Assembly (NCBI GenBank): GCA_907164885.2
Contig: OU015495.1
Location: 101,292,659 to 101,356,658, forward strand
Origin: Dolomedes plantarius
Lineage: Eukaryota; Arthropoda; Arachnida; Araneae; Dolomedidae
DNA: 64,000 nucleotides
Direction of reading: 5' to 3'
How positions within the stretch are numbered: the first letter of the stretch is position 1; every line of letters starts with the position of its first letter. Below the pieces are notes generated by a model. It made no database searches. It worked only from the letters and a program-made list of their open reading frames with translations, and was not told where the DNA came from. Position numbers and translations under genes: made by a program. Of the stretch, positions 1 to 12,470 are shown piece by piece.

Positions 1-1111
1 AGATTTCAATTTTGAAAGGCACCCATTGGAAAAATAAAAAAAAAATTATATTTTGTTCATAATTTGTAGAATATCGCTGAAAAATTCCATTTAGCAACAT
101 AAAAGAAATAGTAAATCAAACAGCCATTAAATTTTAAAATCTGAAAGAATGGTGAAAAATTAAAATCTTTGTTAGTTAACTCTTAAAGCAGTTTACCTTA
201 TCTAATTAATAAACACTAGGTTGAGAGAGATTTTATATAAGTACTACTGAATAAATACTTTTATAAGTACATTTGTTGAAATTCGCAAGCTGTATCTTAT
301 ATTAAACATCTTTTTATAAAAAAAAAACTGTAGTTAGTTCATAAATGCTATAAAAGAATTCAAACTGTTTCTGGGAATATATACGGAGATTCTATTATGT
401 TTTGAGCACACTATTTGAAAATTATCCACATTCATTTAAAGTGGGTCATTGTTAATTCTCTTTGAAATCATACCCTCGTTTACAAAAATTAATTTAACGC
501 TCAATATTTTATTTTTGTGAGGGATTTATAATAAATAAAGCAACCATGACTATACAGAATTGTTAATTTGAATATAAAAGTATACTTTAATTAAAATAAA
601 ACTTCAAATCTATTCCTCATATATCTGTAGTTCTATCCACGCTGTCTGTGTTATTAATAGTTTTGAGTTCTTATTTTTAAATAGAGAATTATAATTCTTA
701 AAGCATGAGAGCTTAGAACTCTTTGCCGAAATGTACCCATTGAAACGGGAGAAAGAAAGGATCATCTTTGATGCAGAAAAAGGCATAAAATATCGTGTCT
801 GTAAAAAAGATGACGCGGAAGAGCGAAAAAAAAATCATAAATAGCTTTATAACTCAAAAGTCATGCCAAGAAATTGAAATAGTTATTCTTTTATCTTTGA
901 CTATTACAGTGTAAACAAGCGAATAAATAAAAACTGAGATATCATAAGTTTGTTTAAAAATACAGTTTTTATTCATCTTCCTTTACTGGGGATGTTGTCT
1001 AAAAGGAATATTCCATGTCATCTTTTATGAAATCAAAGTGATGCAACATTACTTCTAGCATTTTCTTTTACATTTATGCTTGAAATATTTAATTCGTTGA
1101 AGAATTATATA
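1..1111. other. AT-rich sequence without recognisable gene
   Basis: No exon, repeat or mobile element could be supported here. A 37-codon plus-strand open frame at 731-844 begins MYPLKREKERIIF, but it has no recognisable relatives and is short enough to be chance. Confidence 0.5.
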
Positions 1112-1157
1112 CAGAAGGTCGTTCGCACTTTATGGAAACGATTTTGATAGTTAAGTG

Positions 1158-1382
1158 TTACGTATAAATGCCGTATTTTTTGCTTCGATTTGCTTCTATC
1201 TGATGGCCATGGTTCTTGACAATAGCTCTTGCTCGAATATTCCATGAAAGTAAACTTTTTCTTAGTACTGTCATATCAATTTTACCCCATTCCTCTTGGA
1301 TCGTTTTCCAAAGTCCGTTCAGTGTTCTTGGATGCCGTTTTCTTAAGGCTCGTTTTGATAAACCGAAAGTGCAAAAGTCCAT
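1158..1382 (-). pseudogene. Mariner/Tc1 transposase, C-terminal part
   Basis: About 70 residues resemble the C-terminal end of a Tc1/mariner transposase: a leading RTLNGLWKTIQEEWGKI followed by a basic segment and RARAIVKNHGHQIE. It lies just inside the left TIR, as expected for the 3' end of a minus-strand transposase gene. The catalytic DDE region between here and 1776 is not readable in one frame. Confidence 0.65.
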
Positions 1383-1775
1383 TGGAGAAGCGTCAGGTGA
1401 TTTTACAGGTATTTCACTAAATGGGATCCACTATTCCTGTTTCCGATTCTTTCTTGCTAAATAAGCGGCAGTTGATTTAGACTTGTGTCTAGAGGCTATG
1501 TCCATATGAAGCTCAACTTTATCAATGGCCTTTCCATATGAATTTCTTCTTCAAAATGGAATTTCTTCTTCAAAAATTGGTTCTAAAATATTCTGCTGAT
1601 AGAGTGAATGAATAATTGGCTATACTTGAGACTTTTATTATTTTTAATTTGACGTTGTAACAAAATCCTGCAACTATCATGAATCCGTTTGGAAACTTTT
1701 CTGTACACTGATGAAGCCATTTAAACCCTTAAATACACCTATGCATCATCGAGTGTTACCACAAATTTTCATTTT

Positions 1776-2070
1776 TCAGCATCTATAATTTTCTACAATT
1801 TGTTTTCTTTCAGTAATAGGCTTTGGCAAAAGAAGATTAACTTTAGGTTTAAACATCTGTCTTAACTTCAAATATTTATGAATGATTTTACTTACAGTGC
1901 CAGAAGACATTCCTAGTTTCGATGCAATGGATCTTTGAGTCGGCGGATTTTCTTTTAGGATCAGAGACTTCACTTTCTTTATATTTACCTGCGTTTGAAA
2001 AGCCTTAGGATGAGGTTTCGCGGTCCTGTTTTCATTTTTACTTTCAGTTAGACTTTTTTTCGTTTCAAAT
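1776..2070 (-). pseudogene. Mariner/Tc1 transposase, N-terminal DNA-binding part
   Basis: The minus strand reads without a stop from about 2070 through a helix-turn-helix region containing TQRSIASKLGMSSGTVSKII, the typical N-terminal DNA-binding fold of Tc1/mariner transposases, which binds the TIR. The frame ends at a stop after IVENYRC. No in-frame ATG start was found, so this is a remnant inside the 1112-2355 element. Confidence 0.7.
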
Positions 2071-2363
2071 TTAATATATTATAAATACCTTCTTTTGAAA
2101 TGCCATAACCGCAATTTTTGCACCTCTTTACACTTTGTTGATACTAATATTTCTCCTCGGAAAACGCAATTACGTAACCTCCGAGCCGTCTATCAATTTT
2201 AGGTGCCATTTTCTAAATAAATCTTTCATTTTACATTCCAATCAAAACAAAACAGTATCAGACGATTATTCTGAAGTTGGAAAATTTTTATCTCAAAATG
2301 CAAACTGCAAAAATAAATTGCGAAATCGTTTCCATAAAGTGCGAACGACCTTCTGCATTCGCT

Positions 2364-5300
2364 TGTCACGATAACACACTTGAACAATATGCATATACTT
2401 TCTGATCAATAATTATTTTTTTTCAGAAAGTTTGATTTCAAGTAGAAGTGTACTAAATTCAGATAACTCAAGAGCACTGTAGCCAGAGAATAATAAATGA
2501 TGGGATTATAAAGAAAGAGCTGATGAATTGAAAATTCCGCACATTATACTGAGGGATTAAATATGTACTTAATTGTCACGATAACACATTTGAACAATAT
2601 GCATATACTTTCTTATAAATAATTATTTTTTTTAGAAAGTTTGATTTCAAGTAGAAGTGTACTAAATTCAGATAACTCAAGAGCACTGTAGCCAGAGAAT
2701 AATAAATGATGGGATTATAAAGAAAGAGCTGATGAATTGAAAATTCCGCACATTATACTGAGGGATTAAATATGTACTTAATTGTCACGATAACACATTT
2801 GAACAATATGCATATACTTTCTTATAAATAATTATTTTTTTTAGAAAGTTTGATTTCAAGTAGAAGTGTACTAAATTCAGATAACTCAAGAGCACTGTAG
2901 CCAGAGAATAATAAATGATGGGATTATAAAGAAAGAGCTGATGAATTGAAAATTCCGCACATTATACTGAGGGATTAAATATGTACTTAATTGTCACGAT
3001 AACACATTTGAACAATATGCATATACTTTCTTATCAATAATTATTTTTTTTAGAAAGTTTGATTTCAAGTAGAAGTGTACTAAATTCAGATAACTCAAGA
3101 GCACTGTAGCCAGAGAATAATAAATGATGGGATTATAAAGAAAGAGCTGATGAATTGAAAATTCCGCACATTATACTGAGGGATTAAATATGTACTTAAT
3201 TGTCACGATAACACATTTGAACAATATGCATATACTTTCTTATCAATAATTATTTTTTTTAGAAAGTTTGATTTCAAGTAGAAGTGTACTAAATTCAGAT
3301 AACTCAAGAGCACTGTAGCCAGAGAATAATAATGATGGGATTATAAAGAAAGAGCTGATGAATTGAAAATTCCGCACATTATACTGAGGGATTAAATATG
3401 TACTTAATTGTCACGATAACACATTTGAACAATATGCATATACTTTCTTATCAATAATTATTTTTTTAGAAAGTTTGATTTCAAGTAGAAGTGTACTAAA
3501 TTCAGATAACTCAAGAGCACTGTAGCCAGAGAATAATAAATGATGGGATTATAAAGAAAGAGCTGATGAATTGAAAATTCCGCACATTATACTGAGGGAT
3601 TAAATATGTACTTAATTGTCACGATAACACATTTGAACAATATGCATATACTTTCTTATCAATAATTATTTTTTTTAGAAAGTTTGATTTCAAGTAGAAG
3701 TGTACTAAATTCAGATAACTCAAGAGCACTGTAGCCAGAGAATAATAAATGATGGGATTATAAAGAAAGAGCTGATGAATTGAAAATTCCGCACATTATA
3801 CTGAGGGATTAAATATGTACTTAATTGTCACGATAACACATTTGAACAATATGCATATACTTTCTTATCAATAATTATTTTTTTTAGAAAGTTTGATTTC
3901 AAGTAGAAGTGTACTAAATTCAGATAACTCAAGAGCACTGTAGCCAGAGAATAATAAATGAGGGGATTATAAAGAAAGAGCTGATGAATTGAAAATTCCG
4001 CACATTATACTGAGGGATTAAATATGTACTTAATTGTCACGATAACACATTTGAACAATATGCATATACTTTCTTATCAATAATTATTTTTTTAGAAAGT
4101 TTGATTTCAAGTAGAAGTGTACTAAATTCAGATAACTCAAGAGCACTGTAGCCAGAGAATAATAAATGATGGGATTATAAAGAAAGAGCTGATGAATTGA
4201 AAATTCCGCACATTATACTGAGGGATTAAATATGTACTTAATTGTCACGATAACACATTTGAACAATATGCATATACTTTCTTATCAATAATTATTTTTT
4301 TTAGAAAGTTTGATTTCAAGTAGAAGTGTACTAAATTCAGATAACTCAAGAGCACTGTAGCCAGAGAATAATAAATGATGGGATTATAAAGAAAGAGCTG
4401 ATGAATTGAAAATTCCGCACATTATACTGAGGGATTAAATATGTACTTAATTGTCACGATAACACATTTGAACAATATGCATATACTTTCTTATCAATAA
4501 TTATTTTTTTTAGAAAGTTTGATTTCAAGTAGAAGTGTACTAAATTCAGATAACTCAAGAGCACTGTAGCCAGAGAATAATAAATGATGGGATTATAAAG
4601 AAAGAGCTGATGAATTGAAAATTCCGCACATTATACTGAGGGATTAAATATGTACTTAATTGTCACGATAACACATTTGAACAATATGCATATACTTCTT
4701 ATCAATAATTATTTTTTTTAGAAAGTTTGATTTCAAGTAGAAGTGTACTAAATTCAGATAACTCAAGAGCACTGTAGCCAGAGAATAATAAATGATGGGA
4801 TTATAAAGAAAGAGCTGATGAATTGAAAATTCCGCACATTATACTGAGGGATTAAATATGTACTTAATTGTCACGATAACACATTTGAACAATATGCATA
4901 TACTTTCTTATCAATAATTATTTTTTTTAGAAAGTTTGATTTCAAGTAGAAGTGTACTAAATTCAGATAACTCAAGAGCACTGTAGCCAGAGAATAATAA
5001 ATGAGGGGATTATAAAGAAAGAGCTGATGAATTGAAAATTCCGCACATTATACTGAGGGATTAAATATGTACTTAATTGTCACGATAACACATTTGAACA
5101 ATATGCATATACTTTCTTATCAATAATTATTTTTTTTAGAAAGTTTGATTTCAAGTAGAAGTGTACTAAATTCAGATAACTCAAGAGCACTGTAGCCAGA
5201 GAATAATAAATGATGGGATTATAAAGAAAGAGCTGATGAATTGAAAATTCCGCACATTATACTGAGGGATTAAATATGTACTTAATTGTCACGATAACAC

Positions 5301-7190
5301 ATTTGAACAATATGCATATACTTTCTTATCAATAATTATTTTTTTTAGAAAGTTTGATTTCAAGTAGAAGTGTACTAAATTCAGATAACTCAAGAGCACT
5401 GTAGCCAGAGAATAATAAATGATGGGATTATAAAGAAAGAGCTGATGAATTGAAAATTCCGCACATTATACTGAGGGGTTAAATATGTACTTAATTGTCA
5501 CGATAACACATTTGAACAATATGCATATACTTTCTTATCAATAATTATTTTTTTTAGAAAGTTTGATTTCAAGTAGAAGTGTACTAAATTCAGATAACTC
5601 AAGAGCACTGTAGCCAGAGAATAATAAATGATGGGATTATAAAGAAAGAGCTGATGAATTGAAAATTCCGCACATTATACTGAGGGATTAAATATGTACT
5701 TAATTGTCACGATAACACATTTGAACAATATGCATATACTTTCTTATCAATAATTATTTTTTTTAGAAAGTTTGATTTCAAGTAGAAGTGTACTAAATTC
5801 AGATAACTCAAGAGCACTGTAGCCAGAGAATAATAAATGATGGGATTATAAAGAAAGAGCTGATGAATTGAAAATTCCGCACATTATACTGAGGGATTAA
5901 ATATGTACTTAATTGTCACGATAACACATTTGAACAATATGCATATACTTTCTTATCAATAATTATTTTTTTTAGAAAGTTTGATTTCAAGTAGAAGTGT
6001 ACTAAATTCAGATAACTCAAGAGCACTGTAGCCAGAGAATAATAAATGATGGGATTATAAAGAAAGAGCTGATGAATTGAAAATTCCGCACATTATACTG
6101 AGGGATTAAATATGTACTTAATTGTCACGATAACACATTTGAACAATATGCATATACTTTCTTATCAATAATTATTTTTTTTAGAAAGTTTGATTTCAAG
6201 TAGAAGTGTACTAAATTCAGATAACTCAAGAGCACTGTAGCCAGAGAATAATAAATGATGGGATTATAAAGAAAGAGCTGATGAATTGAAAATTCCGCAC
6301 ATTATACTGAGGGATTAAATATGTACTTAATTGTCACGATAACACATTTGAACAATATGCATATACTTTCTTATCAATAATTATTTTTTTTAGAAAGTTT
6401 GATTTCAAGTAGAAGTGTACTAAATTCAGATAACTCAAGAGCACTGTAGCCAGAGAATAATAAATGATGGGATTATAAAGAAAGAGCTGATGAATTGAAA
6501 ATTCCGCACATTATACTGAGGGATTAAATATGTACTTAATTGTCACGATAACACATTTGAACAATATGCATATACTTTCTTATCAATAATTATTTTTTTT
6601 AGAAAGTTTGATTTCAAGTAGAAGTGTACTAAATTCAGATAACTCAAGAGCACTGTAGCCAGAGAATAATAAATGATGGGATTATAAAGAAAGAGCTGAT
6701 GAATTGAAAATTCCGCACATTATACTGAGGGATTAAATATGTACTTAATTGTCACGATAACACATTTGAACAATATGCATATACTTTCTTATCAATAATT
6801 ATTTTTTTAGAAAGTTTGATTTCAAGTAGAAGTGTACTAAATTCAGATAACTCAAGAGCACTGTAGCCAGAGAATAATAAATGATGGGATTATAAAGAAA
6901 GAGCTGATGAATTGAAAATTCCGCACATTATACTGAGGGATTAAATATGTACTTTCAGTTTTCTAAATAAATCTTTTATTTTCACGATAACACATTTGAA
7001 CAATATGCATATACTTTCTTATCAATAATTATTTTTTTAGAAAGTTTGATTTCATGTAGAATTGGGCTGAATTCAGATAACTCAAGAGCACTGTAGCCAG
7101 AGAATAATAAATCATGGCATTATAAAGAAAGAGCTGATGGATTGAAAATTCCGCATATTATACTGAGGGATTAAATGTGTACTTAATTGT
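2364..7190. repeat. Satellite array: 23 copies of a ~209-bp unit
   Basis: The unit starts TGTCACGATAACACATTT, and starts fall at 2364, 2574, 2783, 2992, 3201, 3409, 3617, 3826, 4035, 4243, 4452, 4661, 4869, 5078, 5287, 5496, 5705, 5914, 6123, 6332, 6541, 6750 and about 6981. Periods are 208-210 bp apart from the last junction. Inner units are almost identical; differences are the length of a T run (7 or 8), one missing A in the unit at 3201, and a GATGGG/GAGGGG variant shared by the units at 3826 and 4869. Units at both edges are the most diverged. No open frame of useful length exists in the unit, so it is non-coding. Confidence 0.97.
6955..6985. repeat. Mariner-like 25-bp segment at last satellite junction
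   Basis: Between the 22nd and 23rd satellite units the usual TAATTG junction is replaced by sequence nearly identical to 2208-2234 inside the neighbouring mariner element (core TTTTCTAAATAAATCTTT). The last unit is also the most diverged of the array. Confidence 0.6.
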
Positions 7191-7385
7191 TTGACGCCGT
7201 AAGTCCCAAGAGGCCAAACCAATGTATAGTCTGAGGCTATTTGCGTCTAGCCTAGATAATTCCGCTGGTTTGCATATGAAGGGTATGGTACAATAAATGG
7301 CTTTGCGAGCCTGGGACTCCGCCATTACAATGCCTGATGTCTGGATACATCGAGTAGACCTAACAGGAGTGATATCGCCCTGCAA
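7158..7385 (-). other. Unassigned 75-codon open frame of balanced composition
   Basis: The minus strand is open for about 75 codons after a good acceptor-like CCTTGCAG at about 7383. It starts GDITPVRSTRCIQTSG and includes AIYCTIPFICKPAELSRLD. Base composition is noticeably less AT-rich than the surroundings, and it abuts the satellite edge. I do not recognise it. It could be an exon, a retroposed fragment or part of an unknown element; it does not begin with the valine expected for the next receptor exon. Confidence 0.25.
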
Positions 7386-7556
7386 GGTTCCGTCTTTGTC
7401 GGTATTTACATAAGGAGAGTGGAATAGCAGAGTATTTAAGATTATTTACAAAGTAATTAAAGATGGATGTGTAAAAGGAAAGATATATGGCCCTGCCACT
7501 AAATCTTTATGGAGGAGATGATGTTTAAATGATTAGTATCAAATGTAAAAGATATA

Positions 7557-7559
<3 letters not shown>

Positions 7560-7587
<28 letters not shown>

Positions 7588-7588
7588 G
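7560..7588. repeat. (ATT)n microsatellite
   Basis: About nine perfect ATT repeats. Confidence 0.95.
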
Positions 7589-7735
7589 TGGATTTTTATG
7601 ACATAAGTTAAAGATGATACACGCTTCTTTTCTAAAAATAATATACCTTCAAGACTCTGAATCGAGGGAAAAGCCATGAGATCTTTAGAGTTTTTGTGAA
7701 AGGGAAAATCAACCAGATCTGTTTCCACTAGAAAC

Positions 7736-8710
7736 ACTCTTATTTGAGCACAGATGTCCCTTCTCATAATAATGATAATGAATTAATTATCACGGATCCT
7801 CACCTTACAATTAAAATGAATCAATTGAAATATTTAATGTAATTATTTCCAAATAAACCTTCATTTAAAACCTTCACTCTTTCTTGAGTACAGATAAGTC
7901 CCTTCTCATAATATTGATAATGAATTAATTAACACGGATCCTCACCTTACAATTAAAACGAATCAATTGAAATATTTAAAGGGGTCCGGGACACATTTAA
8001 AAAAAATATTTATTGAGTTAGAATTTTGAATTTTTTTGTGATGGTTAACCATATAATTTGCAAACAAAATCACTTCCTAAAACTTCTCAAAATGTTTTTA
8101 AAAAATATTAAAAAAAGTGGGGTAATTTAAAATTGTTATAACTCGAAATATTATTTGTCGAATTTCGATTGTTTTTCATTTAATTAAACAGAAATATATA
8201 AGTTTTAATTTTTATTCAGCATTTTTTTAAATATTAAGTTTTAAAAAATTAAAAATATTTATATTAAAAATTAAAAAAAATAATGTAACATATATTTAAA
8301 AAATCATATTTTCAAAAGCAAATAATTTTTTTCAAATTTGCTTAATCAAAATTAAAGTAAAATAGTTGAAAAAGACATGTTCCGAGTTTCAACCATTTAT
8401 CTTTAACGGTTCTTGACTTATACAATAACAATTTAAAGACGAGAAATGGGGAAAAAACCCATCATGCAGAAAAACGCACTTACAGGTTTAAACAAGGCTA
8501 GGCTACTATTAGAATGTTGCAAAAAAAAAAAATAATAATAATTTCTCCTGTTCTAATTAAGATAGAAACATGATTTAAAGTCATTTTAAGCGAAAAAGAA
8601 CACAGACGTTTTTAATACAATAAATGTTTTTTCGAAAATTCGAACAATTTTGTGACCTGGACCTCCTTAATGTAATTATTTCCAAATAAACCTTCATTTA
8701 AATGTATTTA
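7736..8710. repeat. ~142-bp tandem duplication, second copy split by a transposon
   Basis: Copy 1 occupies about 7736-7876. Copy 2 starts at about 7877 and continues to 7979, then resumes at 8667 after the inserted element. Both copies share CCCTTCTCATAAT, CACGGATCCTCACC and AATTATTTCCAAATAAACC. Copy 1 therefore preserves the empty insertion site. Confidence 0.88.
7980..8666. mobile_element. TTAA-target non-autonomous DNA transposon (687 bp)
   Basis: The ends are AGGGGTCCGGGACACA and TGTGACCTGGACCTCC, imperfect 16-bp inverted repeats (12 of 16 matching). TTAA flanks both sides (7976-7979 and 8667-8670), while the adjacent tandem copy has a single uninterrupted TTAA at 7834-7837. The interior is very AT-rich and non-coding. 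TTAA duplication is used by piggyBac and Kolobok; I cannot assign which. A 3-bp TAA duplication is an alternative reading. Confidence 0.75.
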
Positions 8711-9158
8711 TGAGATTACTTTAAATTTTTCATAACTTAACAGTAAAGGGGAAACTAGATGGATCACATGAGGTCTTATTCTTTGTGTCTTTATTATGAA
8801 TTGCTATTTAGAGTCTTCTTTCCAGAAAGTACCCCTATACAATTGTAATTAGCAAAATGTTTTGGTACCAGATTCACCCTATAAAATGTTTTACACAGTT
8901 TTATATTTTCAGCTGTAAAAAAAAACTTTATGCATTGAAGTGTGTGTTGAAGTATCAATTTGTAAAATGGAGCAGGCCAACGCCCTGGTTACGGTATGAT
9001 GCATAAGACTTAATTCACATCGCTTCCTGAACGGAGTGTAAGCAATACAAATTTTTACCACTCACAGACTTCAGTCCACTGATCGCGTGAAAAACCGTTG
9101 TACGTGAAAATCCATTGATCACATTTTACTACGCTAAACCATTCACAGACCGTCTTAA

Positions 9159-9573
9159 GGCTACTGTATACTAACCCTATTGGATTCACTCACATCAGAG
9201 TTAACATATGGTCAAAAATTGCCTACTATTTACAGCTATATAAATGCTGATAGTCCAATAAATATGGTACTTTCAGATAGTCTGAACTTCTCTGCATCTT
9301 GCAACAGGATTCATTTTTATAAATTTCGTCCACCAAAGAAATTGATGAGCATTTTAAACATCCTTTTCCAGGTTTTTTTTAAAAGAATAATTTAAATTTT
9401 AAAATGTTATTTGCCTTTAAAAAATGACCCAAGGTACAAAATTTCTTACTCTATTACGGTGTACAATTTTTTGTAAAAAAATATTTCAATCCAAGTCGGA
9501 AATTATTGGACACATTTTCTCTATAGGTTAACATTGAGGTGAGAAAACCCAATAAGGTTAGTACACAGCAGAC
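9159..9573. mobile_element. TTAA-flanked MITE with ~47-bp TIRs (415 bp)
   Basis: The left end GGCTACTGTATACTAACC and the right end (reverse complement GTCTGCTGTGTACTAACC) continue as an inverted repeat for about 47 bp with roughly 11 mismatches, ending in GTTAAC on both sides. TTAA occurs at 9155-9158 and 9574-9577. No transposase is encoded. A diverged partial copy lies at 19508-19700. Confidence 0.7.
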
Positions 9574-9811
9574 TTAAGCCACTGAAAAGAGAAATCCTTT
9601 AACTTCAAGCTGTACAACAAAATCCTTCAATAAGGCCTCAGTATAAATGCCAACAAATTTATGTGCGCATGAACAAAGAGATTTTCAGCCTAGCGTTATA
9701 AGTTTGGTTAAGTAAATTAAAGTCAAATATTTTTGGAAAAATATTAAAACAGAAAATTATTAAAAATATTTTCTTGTAAACTTTATACTCCTTTGCATGG
9801 GTAGACTTAAA

Positions 9812-11414
9812 GTATGTGCCTACCCTCAAATCGCTGTTTTTGCGAAAACTTTCGAATTTTTTTTTATTATTTTAAATTAAAGTTCAAACATTTAGCATTT
9901 CAAAAATGCTTTACTTTTGGTTCAGCGATAATTAGAAGCAAAGTTCTAGCCCAAATTATAAACCGGAAATGAACTGTCTGAAACCGGAAGTGACCTTTTA
10001 AAAGGCCACGGAAATACAAAAAATATTTTTTTACAGCTATTTCTTTACTTTTAAAGAATTTTAATTCTCATTTTTCATTTTTAATGTAGAATTAAGTTTC
10101 CCCTATTTACTTTTTATAGTTTTAAGACCATTAAAAGACCATTAAAGGACTTGGTGGAAAGGGTAAACTGACTGATAACTTTATAGACAATCTACAAAAC
10201 TATTATGAGATTGCAATTCGCAGCAATGTTGCAAATCTTCAAAATATGCAGTCAGCAGTATTATCTGTTTTTTTCATTGTTGCTCAAGCAATGAAAAGTC
10301 GCTGCATGGACAGTGTCCTGAGGGTCCCGAAAGTTGGCGTAAATACAAGCAAGCATTGCATCATGGAAAGCAGTTTTCGGAAAAATCCCCAATACTTCCA
10401 GATACAATTGTCAAAATTATAAAACCAGCTTACTTAGAACTGGTTAGTGTGATCAGAAGTTACTGAAAAAGTGTTTTCATTGCATGACTCAAAACAATAA
10501 TGAATCGTTTAACAATGTTTTGTGGAGTATTTTTCCTAAAGAAAATTTTCTTTAACTGCAAACATTGTTATTAGGGGCTTCTATTGCAGTGCTACTGTTT
10601 AATTCATGTTTTATGGGTCTCGTACCTGTTTTCAATTATTTAAAAATAAAAACTGAACCAGAAATGTTGAAAAAGTGCATGGAAATTGACATTGAGTGAA
10701 TAAAGAAATCGAGGCGACAAATTCTGCCAACTACAAAAACATGTAGAAAAATACTAAAAGCTAAAAGAAAATCAAAATTAATTAAAAATGAAGCCACGGA
10801 AGGCTTGACCTACAAATATGGTGAAATTTGAGGTTGTAAAGTTTATACATATTTTTTTGTGCTAAATTAAAATCTTTATTTGCGTTTTCTGGAAAACTAA
10901 ATTTTTCATTTTTTACGTTTCCGATAAATTTCATTTCTTAAAAGATTTTTAAGATATTGAACTAAAATTTTGTCACAAGGTTCTGCTCATCTACTGGTAT
11001 GTTATGAACCAAAATATAACTTGTACCTATTTATTAATTTAAGAGCTATTTTTATTGAAAAATACATGAAAATTTTAAAAAAAAATCTTGTTGTGTATAC
11101 AAAATTTGGTATATGTTAGTAAGTTTAAGAGGTATTGCAAATATTTTGCTTCATAACACAGGTAAGTGATTTACTAATATAATGTTGAAAAAAAAAGTGA
11201 AATATATTGGCTAGATTTAATTTTAGTAGATTTGGCATAAACGCTAATTTTTACTAAAATTTGACTAAAAATTGCCCAAATTTGAAAAGTTAATGAAAAT
11301 TCCACTAACTTTTTTTTAAATTCATAGTTTTATTCCCTGTTCTAACTAAAAACACTTGTGTTTCATAAAAATTTCCAATTTTTCAAAAAAAGTGCCTAAA
11401 AGGTAGGCACATAC
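9812..11414 (+). mobile_element. Mutator/Kolobok-like DNA transposon remnant (1.6 kb)
   Basis: The inverted termini GTATGTGCCTACC (9812-9824) and its exact complement (11402-11414) bracket a segment carrying a broken transposase-like gene on the plus strand (10147-10840). Exact boundaries and target duplication are uncertain. TTAA occurs just before the left terminus but not after the right one. Confidence 0.6.
10147..10840 (+). pseudogene. Mutator/Kolobok-like transposase remnant
   Basis: Reading the plus strand with one frame change gives GLGGKGKLTDNFIDNLQNYY and IAIRSNV, then after about 10300 CPEGPESWRKYKQALHHGK, then CLHCMTQNNNESFN and W.IFPKENF. These match, from memory, a large metazoan transposase family with the motifs CP.G..SW.KY and KCLHG.TQN.NES, usually labelled Mutator-like. 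Several stops and frameshifts show it is dead. The N-terminal zinc-finger part was not seen. The superfamily name is uncertain; that it is a transposase is fairly sure. Confidence 0.62.
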
Positions 11415-12470
11415 CTACAAAAACATACAAAAGTTAAAAATGAATAAAACTCCATTTCCCACACTTCCTATTTTGAGTTCCAGCATTTAATAGGATTTTC
11501 AATTAGAATCCTTTAATTATTTTGGTTTAAGGTAAAAATTTATTGCCAACGATTGTACCAAGAAAGCTATACACTCAATTTTGAATTCAGCTATTAGTCA
11601 TAGAAGAAGAGGGGTAAGATGAAGATTTGCACATGCTCTAGGCGCAGCGGAATTTAGAAACCAAAGTCTTGTTATTTGAAGAGAAAATATCCTGAGGCAA
11701 GAATTCATTCTGAACTTCAATTTTAAAGACACTGTCTTAAGAGATCTTTGTATGCAGTTAAGAGAATTTATGATGTCTTAATACTTGTAGCGCTTTTCTT
11801 AAAAACTGTCCTGAATTTGAAAAATTTATTTTTCAATTCAATTGAAACCATGATTATTTTTTAATTGAAAGCATGCGCTGTTTGCAGTTAAGCTAAATAT
11901 ATATTAACACTTTGCTTTCAAATAAATTTAAAATTAGATACTTTCCAATGTGCTTAGGTAATGAGAAGTTCTTGTTTCCCTCAGGTGTGAAACTTAACCG
12001 AGAAGATAGGGTTACTTTGCAATCAGGAAAGTGTTCTATTCGGCCCTAAATTTAGATAATCTTCTTTAAAATACTGTAAATTTTACAAAAAGCTTATTAA
12101 TACATGCATTGAACGTTTTTGTTTATTTTGAGTGATATATCTAATCCACAGTTTTTTTTAACCTTTCGGAAATCGAATGAATATATGGAAAATTGGGAAT
12201 GGTGTTTCGCTATCTTTTTCGATTTTCCTTTTCTCATCTGCGAACGTCAAAAGTTTATAAAAATAGATGTTTTCTTGACATTTAATCATTTGATAGTTTT
12301 AACATAGGATTACGTTCCTACATAACGGTCCTCCGGAAAGCAAAATTTCAGATGTCCTGCGTCACGAGTTATAATTTTGGCAGCATGATAAATCCAGTCT
12401 GTATCGCTTGGACAAGTAGTAAACAGTTAAACAAACAAAAAAAAACCAAACTGCGTCAAAATTTTGACTT
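11415..12470. other. AT-rich sequence without recognisable gene
   Basis: A short plus-strand open frame at 12119-12307 is AT-rich and resembles nothing known to me. No repeat or element is evident. Confidence 0.5.

Larger units (their letters stand above)
1112..2355 (-). mobile_element. Decayed Tc1/mariner transposon with perfect 33-bp TIRs
   Basis: The element begins CAGAAGGTCGTTCGCACT at 1112-1144 and ends with the exact reverse complement at 2323-2355, giving 33-bp TIRs without a mismatch. The left flank is TA and the right flank CA, a one-base change from the expected TA duplication. The length, 1244 bp, is normal for mariner/Tc1. The minus strand encodes recognisable ends of a transposase, but the middle is broken. 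Intact TIRs around a dead gene suggest it may have been moved by a transposase supplied elsewhere. Confidence 0.88.

Noticed and set aside
610..810. Candidate receptor C-terminal exon on the minus strand after TTTTTTACAG
   Set aside because: Open for about 66 codons but does not start with the expected valine, lacks family features and lies 14 kb away.
2364..7190. CRISPR-like array
   Set aside because: The whole 209-bp unit is repeated with no unique spacers, in eukaryotic DNA; this is a satellite.
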